Source: Eutreptiella sp. 'Long Island Sound 2002' (taxonomy: Eukaryota > Euglenozoa > Euglenophyceae > Eutreptiales > Eutreptiaceae). Taken from it: DNA of 64,000 bases. The notes under the pieces were generated by a model, which saw nothing but the letters and a program-made list of their open reading frames with translations, did no database searches and was not told the DNA's origin. Shown piece after piece: positions 1-9,800 of this stretch. The position numbers and the translations under genes are program-made. Within the stretch, counting starts at the first letter, position 1. Every line of letters begins with the position of its first letter. The stretch lies in the NCBI GenBank assembly GCA_964036045.1, contig OZ038384.1:64453355-64517354 (forward strand), read 5' to 3'.

Positions 1-1196
1 ACGAACAATATCCGACCGCGCAAGCGCCCGCTGCAGCGCCAAGGAACCAACGCCGAACAAACCAACCATGAGGCGGCTAAGACAACCGTGCACGAACAAA
101 ACCGCTGCAGCAGCCACGACATGACCATAAACAGACCGCGCCTAAGCGGGCCAACACCAAACTAGCCAAGCGTGCATGGGTCGAGACGGGAACGGACTCT
201 CGGGTTGGCGACACCGTGGTGCGCCACGCCTGCCGACTACCATACCCATGAACACAACAGAACACCACAACTCTACCATTACGAACCCGACCAACCAACA
301 TTAGCAAACTACACTACACTACACTGGGACAAACCAAGACGCAACTAACCAGCACGGAAACGGCCGTGCCGGCTACACAAACAACATTCGGCTATACAAC
401 CACCGGCAGCAGCGCGACAGAACCCACGCAAACCAAGCCGACCATGAGGCGGCCAAGACAACCGCGCACCAACCACACCGCAGCTGCAGCCGCGACCTGA
501 CCGTAAAGAGAGCACACACAAGCCGGCCAACGCCAAACCAGCCAGGCGTGCACGGATCGAAACGGGAACGGCGTCCAACGGGTCGGCCACACCGTGGTGC
601 GCCACGCCCGCCGACGACCATACCCACGAACAAGACAGAACATCGTGACTCTACCATCACGCAACCGACCAACCAAAATTAACAAACTACACCGAACCAT
701 TCAACGACCGACCAACCAACCACAGCGACCTACTTCGAACCCCCGTCCCCCCGGGAGAGCGCAAGCTAGACCGAGTCAGGAGGCGTGAGTGTGCGCCACG
801 GCATGCGAGTCCCGTAGCACGTGCTTGTTCAAGTCGCCTCACGCCTACTGAAAACCAACCGAGGTAGGGGTGCCTGCAGGACAGGGCCATTGGCCTGGCT
901 CCGGGCCCCTGGGCCCCAGGATCCGGAGGTTGATGAGGATGTGCGATGGGACCCTCCCCCACTTATCATCCGCCCGAAGGAGAGGAATGTGAGACGTCGG
1001 TGGAACATGGGTTACCTCTCTGGGCAGAACCCGCTGAAGGGTACTGCTCGCGGCAACCGCGCCCTTCCCCCATGTGGGAGAGCCGCTTTGTGGGGGCACG
1101 TGCAGTAGAACCTTTGGGGGGTGAGCAAAAGCCCCTCGGTAAGACCCCCTCGGGGCGCAACCCCAGTCCCGAGATGACCTACCTACCTACTTTTGA
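1..1196 (+). mobile_element. Element A: 3' part of a short non-LTR-type element with a CCTA tail
   Basis: No gene is recognised. The first 720 bases are A/C-rich and carry two copies of an imperfect repeat; bases 780-1190 are GC-rich. The end, near 1185-1196, is a run of CCTA units followed by sequence of the gypsy-0 element. The last 60 bases resemble the 3' end of Element B (2166-3224, opposite strand): both have a CCC(T/C)GGTAAGACC block, then CCCGA, then the CCTA tail. A shared 3' end with a microsatellite tail suggests a non-LTR retroposon family. The 5' end is outside the window, so no TSD can be tested. Confidence 0.45.
50..715. repeat. Two-copy imperfect tandem repeat, period about 377 bp
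   Basis: The block CCATGAGGCGG occurs at 66 and 442, and CACCGTGGTGCGCCACGCC at 212 and 590, giving offsets of 376-378. The copies are diverged and no reading frame is conserved, so the small ORFs here are not believed. Confidence 0.6.
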
Positions 1197-1242
1197 ACAA
1201 TGATTGAGGGCTGTGTCCCTGTCCGGACATTAAAGTGGCTGT

Positions 1243-1794
1243 TCAATAAAAAAAAGGGGGGGTGCAATACAACGGTTCGGTATGATTTTTGGGGTTGGCG
1301 TACAAATCCACGGTAGGTCTCAAATCGCCAAGGTCAATGAGGACTTGCTCCCTCAGTGAAGGTAACAAACTGTAGGCTTCTCTCCAGGAGATTCTTAAGG
1401 ATGCTTGAGAATGCAGCAATCCTTTTCCACCTTCATTCTGACCTGATTTTTCACATAGCAATACCAAGGATAATTCATGAGGTTCTGGATTTTTGACACT
1501 GAGTCTCGATGGGATAAAAGTCAAACCTAGAATCGTCTTGGCGTTTTGGCGGATGAAATTCATGCCCAGGCATACCTCAAAAGCCGAAATCTGCATAACG
1601 ATACAAACATGAGGAAGAGTAAAATTGCCCATGCACACATCCACGCATTTTTTTCCTTCGCTGTACGTGTAGTGCCCATCTCCAACCTTGACAGCACAGC
1701 AATTCCTGCGATTCGGATCTGATACCAATGATGAAGCCACAATGGAATCGGTTGCACCAAAATCCAAAACAGCGTCACACATCTCCTCCTCCAC
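1243..1794 (-). pseudogene. gypsy-0 retropepsin (aspartic protease) domain, then start of a Dam-like region
   Basis: This would be the polyprotein protease, a homodimeric aspartic protease that matures gag and pol. About 15 residues in is LDFGATDSIV, matching the D-[ST]-G-A active-site loop with Phe in place of Ser/Thr, which is unusual. A second conserved block, CLGMNFIRQN, corresponds to the IGTDFLRRN flap-side motif of gypsy-1 (11014-12777). The C-terminal VDLYANPKNHTEPLYC aligns with VELFASQQQHIMQLYC of gypsy-1, which leads into the Dam-like domain. The frame stops after a G/T homopolymer run; a different frame seems to continue, so a frameshift is likely. Element A cuts it off at 1196. 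Confidence 0.75.
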
Positions 1795-1896
1795 AATCAG
1801 GGGTAGTCACAACGTGAGACCGTCCTTGACAGCTGCCCTAAGCAGGTCCACAATTTTCTGGACTTCTCAAAATGCTAGGTCTCTCTTCCGCTTCTT

Positions 1897-2165
1897 TTAT
1901 TGGCTCCCAGTGTCCCCCTGAGAAGGCCCGGTCTCGGTTGAAGGGGCTCCAAAATCAGCGCTTTCTGCGGCAGGACCAAAAGGTTTCTTACTTCCGGGAC
2001 CGAATTTAGGTCTTTTTTGCTTCTGGTCTTTCCATTTCTTCTTGGCATCTGACACCGCCTTTTGGGCAGCCTCCTCACCGAGACTAGACTGGATCATAAA
2101 AGTCTTGAGCCTTTCATCCTTCTGTTTGCGTTGAATTTCCAAGCAGTGACCGCTGTAATGATTAG
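1897..2165 (-). pseudogene. gypsy-0 gag C-terminal segment, downstream of the zinc knuckle
   Basis: This reads on from the second half of a CCHC knuckle (NHYSGHC) into a Lys/Gln-rich tail. The first half (CKHCGKT) lies at 3225-3260, on the other side of Element B. Together they give C-x2-C-x4-H-x4-C, the nucleic-acid-binding knuckle of Ty3/gypsy gag. The tail, rich in Lys and Pro, resembles the linker before protease in gypsy-1. Coding is separated from the protease frame by a short non-matching stretch (1795-1896). Confidence 0.7.
2152..2165. repeat. Target-site duplication of Element B, left copy
   Basis: GCTGTAATGATTAG is identical to 3225-3238. It lies inside the gypsy-0 gag zinc knuckle, and removing one copy plus the insert rebuilds the knuckle. 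Confidence 0.85.
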
Positions 2166-3224
2166 GTAGGTAGGTAGGTATCTTCGGGAGCTCGGGATGC
2201 CTCCTTTGACATTGCAGGAAGAAGGTCTTACCAAGGGGACGTCCTGTCCCTCCCACTGCCCTATGTTAGGTGCCTCTTGAGCCGCTCCCGCATTTGCTTG
2301 GGAAGGCATTGTCGCGGCCTACCGGTCCATGTGTCCCGGGTGGGAGGGTGTCCCCACATGTGTCCATGAGTAGGGCCACATGCCCCCTCCTTCGGGCGGC
2401 AGCTCTGGGGGCTGCCCAGCCGTGTGGAGTATCTCTCACCACAAGGGGTATTGCTCCCGCTTGTCTACGGTACGACCGCCTCACCCTTGTGGCTTGAGTT
2501 GCGGGGCCGCTCCGCTTGGCAGGCGACCCCCTCCTGGACTGTGTACTGGCTCGCCTGTCACCGGTTGCATCCATGGCTCCGGGTGACGTTTGCCACGGTC
2601 CCCGATGCAGCCTGGCCGGGCTCGGACCAGCAGCCTTGGAGTACCGCTCCTGCCACTGGCCCGGTGGGACGGCTGGGTCGCCACAGTGTGTCCAACCCAT
2701 GGGGTGTTGGTTCTTTCCTGTCCCCCGGCCGCCCTACGTGTGTGCGGTGTCCTGGGCCTCCCGGCCCCTGTTCACCGGTGTGCCCGCTCGGTGTGTTGTG
2801 TTGCGTGTGCGGTGTCCTGGGCCTCCCGGCTCCTGTTCACCGGTGCGCCCGCTCGGTGTGGTGTGTTGCGTGTGCGGTGTCCTGGGCCTCCCGGCTCCTG
2901 TTCACCTGTGTGTCCGCTCGGTGTGTTGTTTTGCGTGTGCGGTGTCCTGGGCCACCTGGCTCCTGTTCACCGGTGTGCCCGCTCGGTGTGTTGTGTTGCG
3001 TGTGCGGTGTCCTGGGCCTCCCGGCTCCTGTTCACCGGTGCGCCCGCTCGGTGTGTTGTGTTGCATGTGCGGTGTCCTGGGCCTCCCGGCTCCTGTTCAC
3101 CGCCGTGCCCGCTCGGTGTGTTGTGTTGGGTGTGCGGTGTCCTGCGCCTCCTGGCTCCTGTTCACCGGTGTGCCCGCTCGGTGTGTTGTGTTGCGTGTGC
3201 GGTGTCCTGGGCCTCCTGGCTCCT
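2166..3224 (-). mobile_element. Element B: 1.06-kb non-autonomous retroposon with 5' tandem repeats and a TACC tail
   Basis: The insert is flanked by a perfect 14-bp TSD. Read on the minus strand, it begins with 7.5 copies of a 65-bp repeat, has about 570 bases of unique GC-rich sequence, and ends in a TACC-type microsatellite next to the TSD. A long TSD with a 3' microsatellite tail is the mark of target-primed reverse transcription. It encodes nothing recognisable; the 331-, 240- and 213-codon plus-strand ORFs are products of the repeat (65 is not a multiple of 3, so all frames stay open by composition). It shares its 3' end with Element A. Confidence 0.75.
2737..3224. repeat. 65-bp tandem repeat, about 7.5 copies
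   Basis: The unit contains CTGTTCACCGGTG, GCCCGCTCGGTGTG and GTGCGGTGTCCTGG; copies differ by a few bases. In the orientation of Element B it is at the 5' end, where repeated promoter monomers sit in some LINEs, but a promoter role is only inference. Confidence 0.9.
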
Positions 3225-3238
3225 GCTGTAATGATTAG
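3225..3238. repeat. Target-site duplication of Element B, right copy
   Basis: Identical to 2152-2165. Confidence 0.85.
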
Positions 3239-3550
3239 TTTTTCCGCAATGCTTACACTTGATTCGTTTTCCAAATTAGGCAATCAATGTGTCGGGGTTC
3301 AGCTTTTCTTTCCCACCTTTGCCTCCTTTGCCTTTTCCTTTCCCTCCACCACGTCCATCGCCTTTACCAGAACCTCTTCCTCCCTTGTCGCCCTTGCCTT
3401 CTCTCTAGGAGACTCTTAGCTATGCAATCATCGCGTGGCATAGGAGCTCGTCAATGTCCCGCTTGTTGGGAGAACTTCCAGACGGTGGTCCACTAGAAAA
3501 AGAGGTGTCCTTTTCCTTATCTCTCTGATTTTGTTGGTATCGATTCGAAG

Positions 3551-3555
3551 CAGTG
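3551..3555. repeat. 5-bp target-site duplication of gypsy-1, left
   Basis: CAGTG lies directly outside the left LTR and again directly outside the right LTR (38585-38589). Five bases is the size expected for a Ty3/gypsy integrase. Confidence 0.8.
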
Positions 3556-4264
3556 AGAAAGATGTCCTTGAATTATGCCCTAGATATTTTGATGTATTCC
3601 TGCAGGTTTTGTAGTTGAAAACCCAAACCAAAGCAGCAGGTAGAGCAAGGACAGGATGGGGATCGAATCAATGATTGGTTTTGGAATCCAGTGTAACACA
3701 GAAGGGCTGCAGATACACAAAGCAGGTTTATACACAAAGATTCAATCACAAATGGATAATACAAAAGATTTTATATGAAAATTGGTCTGACTCTTGCCTC
3801 AGAGATTGCATTAGGCACTTCATGTGCACTCTTTTGGGTGAAATGGTGCTGGTTAAGAATGTGGGGCATAGATGTCAGGACCACACAGAAAATGACTTGG
3901 CCAAGCAACTGAATTCAGAAACAGTTACAAAGTAGGACCACAATAAGTGGTAGAAACAATTGAGTATAGGGGTCTTGGGGTGGGAGACCACTAGGCTTAA
4001 CCTCCAAGGCCTAAAGCATGAAATGCCTGTTTTATTTCGGTATATCCTCCATGAAGGAAGGTACCTCCGCTCAGTTGAGTGGTAGGGGTGAACTTCATGG
4101 GGGGCTAGGGTCACAACCCTAGTTACTTTCAGAAAGTGTACTTTAGGCAACAAAAGAGAGATAAAAACACTTAAGTTTGTCTTAGCATCAACAAAAGGCT
4201 TTTAAGGGGGGCTTGGCCTGGATCAAGCCCTCCAAGAAAGACATAGCAGTGACTTTTTCTTACT
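3556..4264 (-). repeat. gypsy-1 3' LTR
   Basis: A 709-bp direct repeat of 37876-38584, same length, no indels and about 98.3% identical. The ends form a short imperfect inverted repeat (AGTAAGA and TCTTTCT on the minus strand) rather than the usual TG...CA. It is preceded by a polypurine tract and followed by the 5-bp TSD, which fixes it as the 3' LTR. Confidence 0.9.
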
Positions 4265-4272
4265 CCCCCCTG
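4265..4272 (-). other. gypsy-1 polypurine tract
   Basis: The minus strand reads CCAGGGGGG directly before the LTR start AGTAAG. This is the position and composition of the plus-strand DNA primer of LTR retrotransposons. Confidence 0.75.
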
Positions 4273-4500
4273 GAGTACTAGTTAGCTAAGCTAGTAGGAC
4301 CAAGGAAAAAGGCTCAAATATTCCCAAAATTACCTCAGGAAATGCATTAAACTTACCAAAAACATCCTCATCAGTTCATAGAAGCCTATCACACTGTAGG
4401 TACCCTTGAAAAACAGTGTAATGTACCGTGAATGATGTCCCTTCGAAGGGGCATTCCTCAAAAGTCGCCGGCGTGCGACGAAAACTTTTGGAAAAAGTTT

Positions 4501-4580
4501 GGGGGTAGTGGGGTTTGAACCCAGGACTCTCTCCCTAGAGCACATGTGCTTGCCCACTAGGGTACAGTCGAACGCTCTAA
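4501..4580 (-). other. tRNA-like sequence (box A and box B), possible SINE head
   Basis: The minus strand has a perfect box B (GGTTCAAACCC) with a short T-arm and, upstream, a box-A-like TAGTGGGCAAG. An acceptor stem cannot be formed: the expected GGGGGTA partner of TACCCCC is absent, and the D-stem does not pair. It is therefore more likely a tRNA-derived retroposon remnant than a working tRNA gene. Confidence 0.35.
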
Positions 4581-5289
4581 TGCGGACGGCTATCGCTGTA
4601 TAAACAGCGTTTTAGTATACGTCCTGACCAAGGGCCAGGGCGGAGCAATACTCCCAATGGAGGACACAATCCTCCAGGAGCTGGAAAAAAATAGAAACTG
4701 AAACCAGCAGGGAGTGATTCCTGCGGTTTAGCGGAAGGGGTTGCGATTTAGCAAGTGAAATCGTTAAAAATCGACGAAACCACGCGGGAAATCGTCATTT
4801 TTACACATAACTCAAAGTCGCAGACAAGCGCAAAGGAAGCGGACTCCAAGAAAAGGGTTGCGCAAGCGTCAACGGCTTTTGTAAAAGAAGGTATGAGCCG
4901 TTGGTTTTAGAGTTTTAAAGGAAATTTTTGCACAGTTGCATCAAAATCTTTATAAACTTCAGAGAAAGGTATTCAAATTCAACCGACACCACAAAGCAGG
5001 TCCACAACCCACCTCTCAGGTATGTCAGTGTCATCTCACACGCATGCATTGCGTTCGTGTTGGTTGCTTCGTCAAAACCTTAGGGTTGTCAACGCTGTGT
5101 CCGTTGGGGGTTCGGGTGTTCCTTTTCGTGCTCTGCACAGGTCAAAACAGGAATGAAAGGTATGCGATGCGAATGGAGCACGCAGCGTGCACGTCGGGTT
5201 AGAATATGCGCTGTGCTCGCGATGTGTGTGCCTAATCGAGGCATTCACACGCTGTGACGCTTTCCCTGACCTCAAATTCACCCTTGTTT

Positions 5290-5380
5290 TCTTCTTCACA
5301 GGTAAGTAAAGAAAGCGTTTGTTCGTGTGTGGCCGTGGCGTTAAAGTAGGGTTGCTCAAAACGCTTAGGCTTGTTTTGTG
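5290..5380. repeat. About 90-bp module shared with the LINE-1 leader
   Basis: CACAGGT, then GAAAGCGTTTG, then GCGTTAAAGTAGGGTTG, then ACGCTTAGGC, then TTGTGT occur in the same order and spacing at 14262-14352. The two host elements are otherwise unrelated. Confidence 0.65.
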
Positions 5381-5431
5381 TTCGTTTGAATTCGAGATTC
5401 ACACGATGCATGGTGAGTAAGGTAGGTTAGC

Positions 5432-5453
5432 CCAGGAGGAGCTCACCTCCTGG
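5432..5453. other. Perfect hairpin, 8-bp stem
   Basis: CCAGGAGG, a 6-nt loop, then CCTCCTGG. Function unknown. Confidence 0.6.
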
Positions 5454-5569
5454 TTGAGTCAGTGGTTCGGCCTCCCTTCCCTGCGTGCACATGATGCATT
5501 AAAGGGTAGGCCACGCGAATTGCGCACGGTAAACCTTGTTTAGGTTACCCAGAGGCTCCTCGGTACGTT

Positions 5570-5599
5570 CTTTAAGAGAACCTGAGGAGTCTCTTAAAG
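5570..5599. other. Perfect hairpin, 10-bp stem
   Basis: CTTTAAGAGA, a 10-nt loop, then TCTCTTAAAG. An alternative, less perfect stem uses the upstream CTCCTCGGT and the loop sequence CTGAGGAG, so two conformations are possible. It lies in the gypsy-1 3' untranslated region. Confidence 0.6.
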
Positions 5600-6587
5600 C
5601 TTGCTTGCTTAACAGGGGAGCTGATCCGTCAGCGTGCTTGCGGACAGTGTATTATAGGTCACACTGAGAAGGGTAGAATACCTGCAGTGTAGCTTGGTTC
5701 CTCCGCCGCAAACACCCCTTCATTTGCCTCTGTTGTACAGGTGGGAGAGGTTAAGGGTGATTGGTGCACGCAGCAGCTGCCTTCGGCGGCTATCCATTTT
5801 TCTGCCCCAGCAAAACAGGGGCGCTGATCACAAATCAAATGACTGTGCCTCAGCCAGGACTGGCGAGGGCAGTTCGACTTCAACGACATCTGCGCTGTGC
5901 ACGCAACGAGAGCACCCCTTCCCTCCAAGCCCTAGCAGGGGAAACGCGTTGTGGCGTCCTCTGTTAGGCCACAGTTGCTTAGCAGCGCTGTGTTCTCTTG
6001 TCTTCTTCACAGGAGGGCCGATAGGGCCCGAGACTTCCTTGACAGCAGCCCCAAGTAGCGTGTGTAGGGGTTAGGGTCAGCAGGCCTGGCAGGAGTGGAG
6101 CGCAAGTGATGAGTGCTCACCCTGCCTTCGAAGGCCGGTGCTGGCGTTAGTGAGTGTAGTGTAGTGGTGTCTCCTGTCGCGTGTGCTTTTCCTCGTGGGC
6201 AGGGGAGTGCGTTAGCTTTTGGCCTGTAGCAAAAATGGGCGTTTTGTATGCCCTTAGCACACTTGGCCACCCCTCCCCTCTAGTAGGTAGGGCTTTTGCC
6301 GTCTTACCCCAAGGATAGGCGCCAGCACAGAAATTGGGCGCCATAGGAGTGGTAATAGTACCTGATTAGGACCTTCGGTCCGACGTCAGCGAAGCCCGGT
6401 CTCCGGGAGCCACGCTGGGGAGAGAAGTGAGACACATACAGACATACGTAGCACACTTAGCGGTATGGTAAACCCTGTAAGGAAGGGTAGAACCCCATGG
6501 GTCTGGACCAGTCAGGGGTCCTAACTGTGGGCTCGCTTGTCCCCAAGGAGGGAAGACACACCTTGCCTCATAACACCTTGCTTGTCA

Positions 6588-6598
6588 TTCCCCCCTGG
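6588..6598 (-). other. Second polypurine-tract-like sequence of gypsy-1
   Basis: The minus strand reads ACCAGGGGGGAATGAC, with the same CCAGGGGGGA core as the tract next to the 3' LTR but 2.3 kb earlier and 210 bases after the integrase stop. It may be an internal second primer site or a relic; sequence alone cannot say. Confidence 0.4.
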
Positions 6599-6810
6599 TG
6601 TAGTAAGCCACCGTTCTTCGTTGGCTCTCCAAGGTCATTACATTAGGGCAGTACCCATGCAACACATGGTCAACAAGGCACATACTCGCTGGGTGGCCGC
6701 AATCATGATAAGCGGCCACCTGGCTCACGCTGGAAACCATAGGCATGGGTCTGCAGGGCACAGACAGGGTCAGTGCAGTGCTCAGTAAGCAGTAGACTGA
6801 CACAGGGAGA

Positions 6811-9800
6811 TTAGTTTCGCTTCTTACGCTGGGACATAGTCTCAGCACGGGTTAGGAGCTGCCCCTCGTTGTTCTGAACGAGGTAAGTGCGGAAGATGGG
6901 GTTGATACTCCCATCTGGTTGTATGAAGGGTGACATAGGTTCCCAGGTCGCCTCAGACAACCCATAGCCATCCCACAGGGTTAGGAATTTCCAGCCCTGT
7001 TTATACTTGTGGCGAGCAATACCTGCAACCACGTAGTAACCATCGACTGCCATTTCATCTGCAGTCATCTCTTCGAGTTTGTCTGCCTCCTCTGGACTGG
7101 CAGCGTTCTCTAGGTCTATACGTTCAATCTCACTGTCGCTGAGGCGCCACTCATCCCAAGACAAGTCGTCAGGGGAGTGATAGTGCCTCAACTGCTTAGG
7201 TGCACACAGCAGTTCACCACCTAGACGTGGACTGCACCTGACATGGATCCTGGATGCATCTATCCCGTTGATACGATAGGGTCCAAAGTAAGGGTCCTGT
7301 AGGCAGTTACGTGGCCAGGAGGGTAGGCGTGAATGGTGTACCAAAACAAGGTCACCAACCTTGAAGCTGGCAGGTCGCCGTAGACGGTTCTGTCGGCTCT
7401 GTTCACGGTCACGAATGTGCCTCAGGTTAGTACCAGCCTGGTTAGCCAGAGACTGCTTGTGTTCCAGCCAATCTCCCACAGGGGTCTTGAAGTCCTCAGG
7501 AAAGGGGGTTTTGAAGAAACAGGCAGGTCGTCCTCCATGGAACAGTTCGTGGGGGGTGAAACCCGTAGAAGAGCTCCGCTGTGAGTTCATGGACGGCACT
7601 CCCCAGGGCACTAGGCGTACCCAGTCCTTGGTGCGCTCCTGTTTCATCAGGATTCTTAAGTTTTGCTCCACCACACGGTTCTGTCTCTCACAGAGAGGGT
7701 TAGACGTGTGGGTATAGGGCACACCTGTGGTTACCTCCACGTTGAGGGCATTTAGCACTCGTTTGTACCACCCAGTGTCACTGCGGATGCGTACATCTTC
7801 ATCAGAGTGCACCTGCTTAGGTGCTCCATAGGGTTCGAACGATCGTTCGACCAACATTTTCACAGTCTGCTCACCTGTGATTTTCTTATTGCAAGGGAAC
7901 ACACGGGTGAAGCGAGATGGACCACAGGTGACCACGAGGCACCTATCATAGCCGCCAAAGCGTGGTAGGCCGTGGATGAAATCCACGTAGAGAAGAGAGT
8001 TAGCACAATAGGGTATGGGTAAGCTGGAGATCAGGCCCCTATCCCTACTGTCGCTCTGCTTGCTGGCATGACAGCCACAAGCATCCACAATGGTCTGCAT
8101 ACGCGACCTCAGTTCAGTCAGGGTTAGACTAGAGTAGAAACACTCACGGAAGAAGTCCACTGAGCGATTAGCGCCAGTGTGACCAGAACTGAGATGGGAC
8201 CACTGTAGGCACCCATCCAGTCGTGCCTCAGGCACAACAATTCGGTCCTCGTAGAAGAGGTACTGATTGTTTTTATACCACTGGTGCCCGTCAATGACAC
8301 GGGGTTCGAGACCAGTGCTGAGGGTTTGGAGAATTTCTTCATACTCTGACTGATAGTCGGTTACACTCCAACCCTCCAGGATTCCAGCAGTGCGCATGGA
8401 CAGGTCAAGCTGGACATCCATACGCTGGAAAGCCTCTTTGGCGAGCGCCTCAGAGCTCTCACCAATAAGGGCATCGAAGTTGTTGCGCGAAATATAGTCA
8501 GACAGTTCATTCTTAATCCCGGGGATATGATGCACTGTCAGCCTGAACTGGCTCAGGTAAGTCCACCACCGTTTTAGCTTTGCTTTTTCTGGTGGTGGGC
8601 CCTTCTGAAAAGACTTCACAGGCTCCTGGTCACACAGCCAGACAATAGGGTTAGATCCCAGGAGTCGGGATTGTGACGATAGCACCAACATACCGGCCAG
8701 GAGTTCCTGGTCATAGGTGCTGTAGTTGGAACGCGCTTGGTTCCATTTCCAGTTCCAGTGTCCTAGTGGTACAAGTCGCCACTCACTGGTAGGATAGTCA
8801 TGTTTCAACGAACCATCACGGTTCAGTCCAGTAGTACGATAATGGCAGTGGGTTAGTTCAGCGGGGTTAAGATCCTGCCATTGGTAGATCGTACCACCCC
8901 CCCCTACATCACTGGCATCAGTGATCAGGACTATCTCGCCCTCAGGGCGGGGCACTCCCAGGCAGTTGGAGGAGGCAATCTTCTTCTTCAACTCCTGGAA
9001 ACACTCTTCCTCTCTGGAGGTCCACCTCCAGGGAGTAGGTTTCTTGATCAGGTCAGTGAGGGGTGCAGAGGAGTAAGTAAAATTGTGGATGTGACGCCGA
9101 TAGAAATTACAGGCGCCCACAAAACTCCTCACATCGTGTAGACCCTTCTTAGGGTCATCGCGAATCTGCATGTCCTGTAGGGGCTGCATCTTAGACGCGG
9201 CTGGTTTCCACCAGCCATACCCCACGTCGAAACCCAAATACTCCATCTCCTCTTTCATGAACTCACATTTTTCGAGTTTGATTCGGAGATGGTTTTCTTG
9301 ACAGACAATGAAAAATTCACGGAGGAGAAGGACGTGGTCCTCTTTGGTATTAGTACCCAAACTCACGTCGTCGATGTGAGCCTCCATTTCTGCACCCCGA
9401 GAAATCAATTCTTGTACTAGAGGCCTGCGCCTCAGTATGTACAAAATTTTGTTCATAAGCTCCTGGAAGAGCGCTGGGGCATTAGCCACCCCGAAAGGCA
9501 TAACCTTCCACTTGAAGACACGACCCTTAGGGGTTATAAAGGCCAACAGCTCCTGAGCTGCGGCGGTTAGGTCCACCTGCCAGAAACCAGAGCGTTTGTC
9601 CATTTTGGTCTTATACCTGCATTTGGCAATACGCTCCAGGGTGTTTTCCATGTTAGGAATACTCCCTGAGTGGTTCTGGTTTTTCTTGTTGACCTCACCA
9701 TAGTCTACAACAAGACGTAGGGCAGTCGATCCTGGTTTGGCAACAAGAAAACAGGGACTGCAGTGATGGGGATAGTCCCCGTGTTTATACTCTTCAACGA

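Larger units (their letters stand above)
3225..3555 (-). pseudogene. gypsy-0 gag, basic Gly/Lys-rich segment and first half of zinc knuckle
   Basis: Reading on the minus strand from the gypsy-1 TSD at 3551-3555, the gag frame runs through a Ser/Pro-rich stretch, then a Gly/Lys/Arg repeat (GKGKGKGGKGGK), then CKHCGKT, the first half of the knuckle. Three in-frame stops (two TAG, one TAA) interrupt it. The same architecture (variable Ser/Pro linker, basic stretch, CCHC) is seen in gypsy-1. It continues on the far side of gypsy-1 at 38585-38657. Confidence 0.7.
4273..6810 (-). other. gypsy-1 3' untranslated region, 2.5 kb, no gene recognised
   Basis: Between the integrase stop and the 3' LTR there is no convincing coding sequence; ORFs are under 130 codons in mutually inconsistent frames. 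The stretch holds a tRNA-like sequence, two strong hairpins, a module shared with LINE-1 (5290-5380) and a second polypurine tract. On the plus strand several T/C-rich tracts end in CACAGG or TACAGG (about 5138, 5299, 5738, 6008), resembling 3' splice sites. This 2.5 kb is long for a Ty3/gypsy 3' region and could include an undetected insertion. Confidence 0.5.

Noticed and set aside
4501-4580. A genuine tRNA gene
   Set aside because: Box B is perfect but the acceptor and D stems do not pair.
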